Below are positions 43,783 to 49,480 of a stretch of DNA of 49,480 nucleotides, piece by piece. Position numbers and translations under genes: made by a program. Each line of letters opens with the position of its first letter. Within the stretch, counting starts at the first letter, position 1. Location: NCBI GenBank assembly GCA_009773765.1, contig WTWZ01000031.1:1-49480 (forward strand). The letters are read 5' to 3'. The notes beneath the pieces are model-generated. The model was given only the letters and a program-made list of their open reading frames with translations. It did no database searches and had not been told where the DNA came from. The stretch is from Prolixibacteraceae bacterium. GTDB taxonomy: Bacteria; Bacteroidota; Bacteroidia; Bacteroidales; Prolixibacteraceae.

Positions 43783-44895
43783 ATGAAAAATGAAGTCTTT
43801 ACAAATATCAGTAAAATCATAGAAAGAGATAGTAAGGCAACTACTTACAAGTTTGCTCTCTTGCGTGGTGTTATTGATATTATTCAAGATAATTCTCCTT
43901 ACATCTTTTTTTCAAATGACAGAGTTAATTTTCCAATTGGGTTGCTGGTTGAAAAATGGATGTTGTATTACTATCCAATCTTCGAATCGTCAGAATACAT
44001 TCCTCAAATCAAGGGTGAAACAAATCTTGCTTTTGTGGTTCAATTTAAAAAAATCATTTCGGAATATAATAGCATTGGTGGTTTCTCTGCTTTTTACAAT
44101 GACCTGAAAAACAAAGGAATTCCCAAAAATCTGCATTCAGATTTTGTCTCTTTGGCAAAAAAAATTAAAGACACTATTACTCGAATGCCAATGAAATATA
44201 TTGGACGTTCGATTAGCAACGACTACTATTCGATTTTTCGATATGAATCAGGGATGAAAAGTAAAACTTCAACCGGAATTGATGCTGAGTTTTTGATAAA
44301 TAATCTTGGGACATTTTCAATTCCAATTGATTACTACGAAGCATTTCAATTATTGGGAAGTTTTATTAGCGGACAAGATTCAATACTTTTTAAGTGGGCT
44401 GAATTTTCTGTCAGTGCATCTGGGAAAAATCTATCCATCGAAAAAGTTGTTGGCGAAGTTTTAAAAAGTCCAATAACTGAAAGAGATGTTGCAGAATCAA
44501 AACAGATTTTTAAATCCATTTTAAAGAAAGAAGGAAAAGTTTATTGTGTTTGGACCGGCAATCCCATTACAAACTATGATGTTGATCACGTGATACCGTT
44601 TTCAGTTTGGAAAAATAACGATTTATGGAATTTACTGCCATCCGATGCAAAAACGAATAACCAGAAAAGGGATAAAATACCTTCCATTGAATTGATTGAA
44701 AGAAGAAAAGATTTGATTTTCCACTATTGGAATTTGCTAAATGAGAACCAACCACATAGATTTCAGAAGGAAATTCAAGTTGCTCTCTTGGGCAATAATA
44801 TATTTTCCACATGGCAGGATACCGCATTCAAACACTTGCAAAGGAGTTGTAATTACTTGATATCTAATCGAGGATATGCAGAATGGAAAATCTAA
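43783..44895 (+). CDS. HNH endonuclease-like protein
   Basis: A protein of 370 residues. Residues about 250-300 are an HNH domain: CVWTGNPITNYDVDHVIPFS (Asp268-His269), LWNLLPSD and NNQKRDKIP. The N-terminal 250 residues are helical and unrecognised. The HNH core suggests DNA cleavage. It starts 1 base after the DUF4007 stop and overlaps the next gene by 13 bases, so it is in the operon. AT-rich composition differs from the housekeeping genes, as is usual for accessory DNA. Confidence 0.82.
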   Translation: MKNEVFTNISKIIERDSKATTYKFALLRGVIDIIQDNSPYIFFSNDRVNFPIGLLVEKWMLYYYPIFESSEYIPQIKGETNLAFVVQFKKIISEYNSIGGFSAFYNDLKNKGIPKNLHSDFVSLAKKIKDTITRMPMKYIGRSISNDYYSIFRYESGMKSKTSTGIDAEFLINNLGTFSIPIDYYEAFQLLGSFISGQDSILFKWAEFSVSASGKNLSIEKVVGEVLKSPITERDVAESKQIFKSILKKEGKVYCVWTGNPITNYDVDHVIPFSVWKNNDLWNLLPSDAKTNNQKRDKIPSIELIERRKDLIFHYWNLLNENQPHRFQKEIQVALLGNNIFSTWQDTAFKHLQRSCNYLISNRGYAEWKI

Positions 44896-45764
44896 ATTCA
44901 AATTTATACAGCCATCTCACAGCTAAGGAAAGAGAAATTCTTTCTTTCCCCGCAAAGCTTTTGCATAACAAAAGGCTATTGACTGGCAATGTTCTTGATT
45001 TCGGCTGTGGATTTGGGAAAGATGTGGTGTTACTGAAAGAAAAAGGAGTCGATATTATCGGTTATGACAAACATTATTTTCCCGAATATCCAATAGAGAA
45101 ATTTGATACAATCATCTGCTTTTATGTCTTGAACGTATTATTGCCGGAGGAACAAGCCAGTGTTCTAATGGAAGTTTCACTCTTGTTAAAACCAGGTGGT
45201 AAAGCGTTTTTCGCAGTGCGACGAGATATTAAATACGAAGGTTTCAGAACACACAAGATTCATCAAAAACCTACTTTCCAGTGCAATGTGAAGCTGAATT
45301 ACAAGTCAATCTTCAAAAATGAAAATTGCGAAGTTTATGAATACAAACACTACAACCAAATTACAAGAAAAATAAATATTGAATGTCCGTTTTGTAATCC
45401 TAACACAGATAGAGAGTTACTTTTAGAATCTGCTACAGCTTATGCAATGTTTGACAAGTTTCCTGTGAGTAAAGGACATATTTTAATCATTCCTAAAAGA
45501 CATTGCGGTGATTATTTTCATTTAAACTTCAAAGAACAATCAGCATGTTGGTTTATGATGAATAAAGCTAAAGAGATTTTGAAAAGTAGATTTAATCCAG
45601 ATGGATTCAATATTGGCATCAACGTAAACGAATCAGCAGGTCAAACTATTCCACATGTTCATATTCATTTGATTCCTCGTTATTCAGGTGATGTAGAAGA
45701 ACCTGAAGGTGGAGTAAGAGGAGTAATCCCAGAAAAAAGATATTATTCTTTAAAAGAAAAATAG
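44883..45764 (+). CDS. class I methyltransferase-HIT domain fusion protein
   Basis: A protein of 293 residues. Residues 37-47 have VLDFGCGFGKD, the SAM motif I, followed by IIGYDKH and LLKPGGKAFFAVRR, a small class I methyltransferase. Residues about 165-293 are a HIT domain with CPFC at 168-171 and HVHIHLIPR with the catalytic histidines at 258-262. HIT proteins hydrolyse nucleotide phosphoramidates or sulfates. Overlap with the HNH gene and a 3-base gap to the next gene show operon structure. The target of methylation is unknown. Confidence 0.85.
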   Translation: MENLNSNLYSHLTAKEREILSFPAKLLHNKRLLTGNVLDFGCGFGKDVVLLKEKGVDIIGYDKHYFPEYPIEKFDTIICFYVLNVLLPEEQASVLMEVSLLLKPGGKAFFAVRRDIKYEGFRTHKIHQKPTFQCNVKLNYKSIFKNENCEVYEYKHYNQITRKINIECPFCNPNTDRELLLESATAYAMFDKFPVSKGHILIIPKRHCGDYFHLNFKEQSACWFMMNKAKEILKSRFNPDGFNIGINVNESAGQTIPHVHIHLIPRYSGDVEEPEGGVRGVIPEKRYYSLKEK

Positions 45765-45767
45765 AAA

Positions 45768-46874
45768 ATGATTAGAAAAGTAAGACATGTTTTGGGTATT
45801 TCGGGTGGTAAGGACAGCGCTGCACTGGCAATGTACATGAAAACCTACCATCCTGAAATCGACATGGAATATTATTTTTCCGACACGGGCAAAGAACTTC
45901 CTGAAACTTATGAATTGATTGCCGAACTGGAATCTTTTTTAGGAAAAAAAATCTTAAAGTTGGAGGCTAATCACAGCCACAAAAATCCTTTCGACCATTA
46001 TCTGGATATTTACAATGGGTTTCTGCCATCATCAATGGCTCGCTGGTGCACCCAAAAACTTAAACTTGAACCCTTTGAACGCTGGATTAGCAGCGATTTG
46101 GTGATTTCGTACGTGGGAATTCGCGACGATGAGGATCGCGAAGGTTATGTTTCTACAAAGCCTAACATTCAATCCGTTTTTCCATTCCGCAAACATATTT
46201 GGAGTATTGAAGTTCTTCACAAAGTATTACATAATTCAAACAGGGAAAGAATAGCAGAACTTTACAAAATACATGGTAGTGAAGAAATGCTCACTCGTTC
46301 TTTGGAAATTGTTTGGGAACCTCAATCGCCAAAATACCTGTTTTCCCAAAAAATGAAAGATTTACTTCAGTTGAGTATTTCCACTTTTAATCATGTAGTA
46401 TTTAATTTCCTTAAAACTGAAAATCATCCTGTTTCATATTTGAATGAATACTCATTGCTTGATAACGAAGACAGTGTTGATATTAAAAGGGTCTATCAAT
46501 TATTCAGGGAAAACGGGGTAAAAGTTCCGGGTTATTACGAAGAAATTGAATTTGAGGTTAATGGCAAAAAAGGAAAATACAACCGCAGCCGTTCAGGCTG
46601 CTTCTTTTGTTTTTACCAGCGAAAAATTGAATGGATTTGGTTGTATGAACGCCACCCCGAATTGTTTCGTAAAGCTCAGGAATACGAAAAAGACGGATAC
46701 AGTTGGATGGACAGCGAAACACTTGAACAAATTATCCAACCCGAACGGATTGCCCAAATAAAACTGGACTATATTGCCACATTAAAGAAAAAGCTAAATG
46801 GCAAAAGCAAATCAAACAAGTTGATCGATATTTTAGCAGATGATAACGAGGTTTGTGCTAATTGTTTTATCTAA
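45768..46874 (+). CDS. PAPS-reductase/DndC-like ATP-pyrophosphatase family protein
   Basis: A protein of 368 residues with the PP-loop SGGKDSAALAMYM (12-24), SDTGKELPETYELI and ARWCTQKLKLEPF (91-103). The C-terminal SGCFFC (C278, C281) and CANC (C363, C366) look like an iron-sulfur site, as in DndC. DndC-type proteins help insert sulfur into DNA backbones; PAPS reductases act in sulfate assimilation. The HNH and methyltransferase neighbours favour a nucleic-acid role. No dndA, dndD or dndE homologue is in the window. Confidence 0.85.
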   Translation: MIRKVRHVLGISGGKDSAALAMYMKTYHPEIDMEYYFSDTGKELPETYELIAELESFLGKKILKLEANHSHKNPFDHYLDIYNGFLPSSMARWCTQKLKLEPFERWISSDLVISYVGIRDDEDREGYVSTKPNIQSVFPFRKHIWSIEVLHKVLHNSNRERIAELYKIHGSEEMLTRSLEIVWEPQSPKYLFSQKMKDLLQLSISTFNHVVFNFLKTENHPVSYLNEYSLLDNEDSVDIKRVYQLFRENGVKVPGYYEEIEFEVNGKKGKYNRSRSGCFFCFYQRKIEWIWLYERHPELFRKAQEYEKDGYSWMDSETLEQIIQPERIAQIKLDYIATLKKKLNGKSKSNKLIDILADDNEVCANCFI

Positions 46875-46982
46875 TCAATTGGCTGATTGGAATACATATT
46901 GTTCAAAACATATTATCAGTATTCTCAGTTTTGAACCCGGAAATTTCCCTAACTTACACCAAATATTTGTCGTTGAACGGGT

Positions 46983-47272
46983 ATGACCGGAAAAATAACC
47001 AAACTGATTTTCAACCTCCTGAAACCAGTTTTTGCTGTTCTGTTTTATGCAGTAATCCTCGTTTTTATTCCAGCGCTGATTCTTTCGTTGATAATAACCC
47101 ACCCGCCAAAACCTGATTGTTTGCATGACAGGGAAATTTACATCACTACCAACGGTGTTCATCTTGACAATGCGTTGCCTGTGAAAAATATCGAACCTGA
47201 ATTTCTGGACCTGCCTGAAATTTTACGCGAAACAATATTTTTGTCAATTGGCTGGGGCGACTGGGAATCATA
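46983..47272 (+). pseudogene. truncated DUF2459-like membrane protein
   Basis: About 97 codons from the ATG read a membrane anchor (FAVLFYAVILVFIPALILSL) followed by IYITTNGVHLDNALPV and FLSIGWGDWESYI. The NGVHLDNALPV and GWGD motifs are those of the DUF2459 (TIGR02117) family. After position 47272 the sequence changes to transposase-type sequence read on the other strand, so the C-terminal half is gone. The open frame runs on to 47516 but is not family-like. Confidence 0.65.
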
Positions 47273-47470
47273 CATCTGTTGCAGCGGTTCAAATAATGTG
47301 TTGATAACCAGTAAATACTTGTACTCCTTTGGCTTGAGGGGTATTTGCGGACAGGCGTCCAGCAGGGAGTTGATTGATTTGAGGTTACGCTTTGGCAACC
47401 GCAACCGGGCTGCTGCTGCCTTGCGGATTTGCTTGCGCCACTTGTTTTTTTTTGAACTGTTCTCAGGTAA
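47273..47470 (-). mobile_element. transposase fragment, IS5-like
   Basis: The minus strand reads KKNKWRKQIRKA, LPKRNLKSINSLLD and YKYLLVINTLFEPLQQMYD. This matches the central region of IS5-type transposases (KRNL...LL and the LL.I..L..Q..MY helix). Only this part survives, without catalytic residues or inverted ends. It interrupts the DUF2459 gene. Confidence 0.55.
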
Positions 47471-47572
47471 AGCTTGCGTCCGGTTTTTCGGTATGTCCCC
47501 TGACTTCTTCTCATGACGCGCCGGGCAGTAAAGCGTATCTATCAAATCTTCCGGTTGTGGCCCACCCGATGG

Positions 47573-47701
47573 TTATAATTTGGGAAGAACAACTTTATCT
47601 GATTTCTTCCAATCCATAAATTCAGTAGAATCGTTTTCTGCCCAAAATTCACTTGCCTCATCTTCGGTTTTAAAAACCGGTATTTCCTTTATTTTGTTCA
47701 T
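47573..47701 (-). pseudogene. truncated antitoxin (CopG/BrnA-type) fragment
   Basis: A 42-codon ORF: the start IPVFKTEDEASEFW is followed by DSTEFMDWKKSDKVVLPKL. This matches the N-terminal half of a widespread antitoxin family that continues LKPSTKTISLRLP. The sequence stops at KL and the ribbon-helix-helix half is absent; no toxin is adjacent. The break is close to the transposase fragment. Confidence 0.6.
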
Positions 47702-47740
47702 AATAAATTTCACAACCCATTTTTTCTAAATTATCCTTTC

Positions 47741-49225
47741 CTAAATCTGTTCCCACCCAGTCCGGTAGGTGTGCCGAATCCACTCTTCAGCCATTCCGGG
47801 CGCCGGCAGTGTCTGGTACTCTTTCCTGAATTTAGGATCTCCGTTTACGATTTCAAATTCATCTTTGGCCAGAATCCGGATATTATCGGAGGGTAAAATA
47901 TTGGTAAACCGCATATTCACGCCGTCCCATAATAATTTACGCTGCAAACTTTGCAGGCGGACAGCCAATACGCCCAACACCACCATTTCGTTGAGCGGGG
48001 CGGCATAATTGAAGTTGGATGAAGATTCCAGCCGTGAACTTTTGTCTTCTTTGCAAGCCCGTAACCAGTCCTGTTCGTGGCCACCGTCCATTGCATTTGT
48101 GATACGCCTTATCGATTTACGGGGTTGTGAAAAGTTGGCCATTTCGCTGGTTGGTAAAAGTGTGGGATTCTGTGCATAAGTGCCGCACATTATTTTCCCT
48201 TTCGAACCATAAAAAATACAGCCTCCCCCTTCGTCGCCCATTTGTTCGCCAATCTGAAGTTCTGCCGGACGGGGAGGCATTAATCCGCCATCATACCAGT
48301 TCACTGTAACCGGGGGCATTGCCACTTTGGGCAAATTATCGCGGCGCGGAAAATCATATCTGACAAATTGTGCATTTGGCGCCGAGTCTATGTTAAAAGG
48401 GGTTGAGCTGGCCTCCACTGCCACGGGATATTGAAGCATTAATGCCCTGAAAACGGGGTCTAAAATATGGCAGCCCATATCGCCAAGCGCCCCGGTACCA
48501 AAATCCCACCACCCGCGCCAGTTCCAGGGGTGATAAATCGGGTTATACCCTCTGAATTTTGCAGGTCCCACAAACAAATCCCAATTCAGTGTTTTGGGAA
48601 TACGTTTGCTGTCTTTTGGCGCGGCAAGACCCTGCGGCCAGATGGGGCGGTTGGTCCAGGTATCCACATGGGTTACTTCGCCAATTACGCCTGCCCAAAT
48701 CCATTCGCAAATCATCCTGATTCCCTCATCCGAATTACCCTGATTGCCCATTTGGGTGGCCACTCCGTAACGCATGGCAGTCTCCTGTAAAATACGCGAT
48801 TCGTAAACCGAATGTGTTAGTGGCTTTTGCACAAAAACATGTTTCCCGTTGCGCATTGCCAAAACAGCCGGCAAGGCGTGAGAGTGGTCGGGTGTGGCAA
48901 TCATTACCGCTTCAATATCCTTTTGCTGATCGAACATATCGCGGTAATCCGTGTACTTTTTTGCCTGGGGCCAGGTTTTAAAAGCATTTCTTCCGGCATA
49001 ATCCCAGTCCACATCGCACAACGCAACAATGTTTTCGGTTTGCATATTCCGTAGATTGGCGAATCCTTTGCCACCTACTCCAATGCCGGCAATATTTAGT
49101 TTGTCACTTGGTGGTTTATGTCCCAATCCGGCAATAACGCCTGATGGCAAAACAGTTAAACCGATTGCTGATGTGGCTGCTGTTCCAAGGAATGTCCGGC
49201 GGGAAATAGCGTATTCTTTTTTCAT
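47741..49225 (-). CDS. Tat-exported Gfo/Idh/MocA family oxidoreductase
   Basis: A protein of 494 residues. The N-terminal twin-arginine signal SRRTFLGTAATSAIGLTVLP is followed by the NAD-binding GIGVGGKGFANLRNM. ATPDHSHALPAVLAMRNGKH and VFVQKPLTHSVYE carry the catalytic EKP-type lysine region, with Q replacing E. The C-terminal domain contains WNWRGWWDFGTGALGDMGCH. It is a putative sugar oxidoreductase secreted through Tat, common in Bacteroidota that degrade polysaccharides. The substrate is unknown. Confidence 0.9.
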   Translation of the reverse strand: MKKEYAISRRTFLGTAATSAIGLTVLPSGVIAGLGHKPPSDKLNIAGIGVGGKGFANLRNMQTENIVALCDVDWDYAGRNAFKTWPQAKKYTDYRDMFDQQKDIEAVMIATPDHSHALPAVLAMRNGKHVFVQKPLTHSVYESRILQETAMRYGVATQMGNQGNSDEGIRMICEWIWAGVIGEVTHVDTWTNRPIWPQGLAAPKDSKRIPKTLNWDLFVGPAKFRGYNPIYHPWNWRGWWDFGTGALGDMGCHILDPVFRALMLQYPVAVEASSTPFNIDSAPNAQFVRYDFPRRDNLPKVAMPPVTVNWYDGGLMPPRPAELQIGEQMGDEGGGCIFYGSKGKIMCGTYAQNPTLLPTSEMANFSQPRKSIRRITNAMDGGHEQDWLRACKEDKSSRLESSSNFNYAAPLNEMVVLGVLAVRLQSLQRKLLWDGVNMRFTNILPSDNIRILAKDEFEIVNGDPKFRKEYQTLPAPGMAEEWIRHTYRTGWEQI

Positions 49226-49433
49226 ACTTTTATAAACATCGACTAACAGAAAATCGCCTGCAAAATAGAAAAAATATAAGGTTTTACCTACCGTTTAACT
49301 TTTTTGAATTTCCTGTCTGCCCTTTTTCAAAACCAAACCAAACAAATAATTATAGTATTGAAAAAATTCCGGGCATTTTAAAAAAACTGCTTATCCACAA
49401 CAGGCAAGTTGACGAAATGATTAAATTTACTGC

Positions 49434-49480
49434 ATGGAAATAGAAGAAAAATACCCAAAGGATTTTCAAGAATTTCTTGC
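49434..49480 (+). CDS. start of a possible IS1595-type transposase (cut by window edge)
   Basis: The last 15 codons read MEIEEKYPKDFQEFL. This resembles the first residues of IS1595-family transposases (FPKNFQEF...). The visible piece is too short for certainty. Confidence 0.4.
   Translation, partial: MEIEEKYPKDFQEFL

Noticed and set aside
47392-47619. 75-codon plus-strand ORF over the transposase fragment
   Set aside because: It is antisense to the transposase-like reading and has no family pattern.
49391-49399. TTATCCACA, a perfect DnaA box
   Set aside because: A single box without a cluster, AT-rich unwinding element or dnaA/dnaN nearby does not support an origin.

Overview
The window looks like a chromosomal segment of a Bacteroidota bacterium. 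I would guess the Bacteroidales/Marinilabiliales side (for example Prolixibacteraceae), but the sequence alone does not settle the family. The reasons are: an arginine operon in the Bacteroides-type order argR-GNAT-argG-argC-argD followed by proC-proB; a complete alternative complex III set (actA-F); Bacteroidota-type -7 promoter boxes (TAnnTTTG); little sign of Shine-Dalgarno sequences; a type B ribosomal protein L31; and many short palindromic or tandem intergenic repeats.

Layout. (1) 1-6351, minus strand: argR, a GNAT acyltransferase, argG, argC, argD, proC, proB (cut by the window edge). A four-helix-bundle gene bracketed by inverted repeats sits between argG and argC. (2) 6.6-9.1 kb: a DUF533 protein, a VapBC-like toxin-antitoxin pair, a 53-codon membrane ORF and largely empty DNA. 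(3) 9.1-13.7 kb: carA-carB behind a leader ORF and terminator-like hairpin. Carbamoyl phosphate feeds both arginine and pyrimidines. (4) 13.7-17.4 kb: WalJ-like hydrolase, PurF-like amidotransferase, isochorismatase-fold hydrolase and a SIS sugar-phosphate isomerase-like protein. (5) 17.5-19.8 kb: sucC-sucD. (6) 19.9-22.3 kb: HMA lipoprotein, thiol peroxidase, and cysK behind a cysteine-rich leader peptide with an attenuator-like RNA. (7) 22.3-26.3 kb: a NatA/NatB-type ABC exporter and an AAA/DUF4143 ATPase with four palindromic repeats on an exact 33-bp period. (8) 26.3-34.3 kb: actABCDEF, the quinol:cytochrome c/oxidase oxidoreductase. (9) 34.4-41.4 kb: flippase, AlkD-like protein, Bax-inhibitor-1-like protein, GNAT-like protein, L31 and lon with a damaged 5' end. 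(10) 41.4-47.7 kb, accessory: an AlbA_2/Schlafen-type regulator bracketed by two copies of the lon 3' end; a four-gene operon (truncated DUF4007, HNH nuclease, methyltransferase-HIT fusion, DndC/PAPS-reductase-like protein) that looks like a DNA-modification or defence locus; then broken genes (DUF2459, transposase, antitoxin). (11) 47.7-49.5 kb: a Tat-exported Gfo/Idh/MocA oxidoreductase and the first codons of a probable transposase.

The most interesting signals are the cysK leader, which encodes a Cys-Cys-Cys-Arg-Cys peptide and has mutually exclusive terminator and antiterminator pairings; the similar arrangement before carA; the 33-bp operator-like array; and the HNH/MTase-HIT/PAPS-reductase operon. 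Identifications rest on motif reading by eye; no database search was run.
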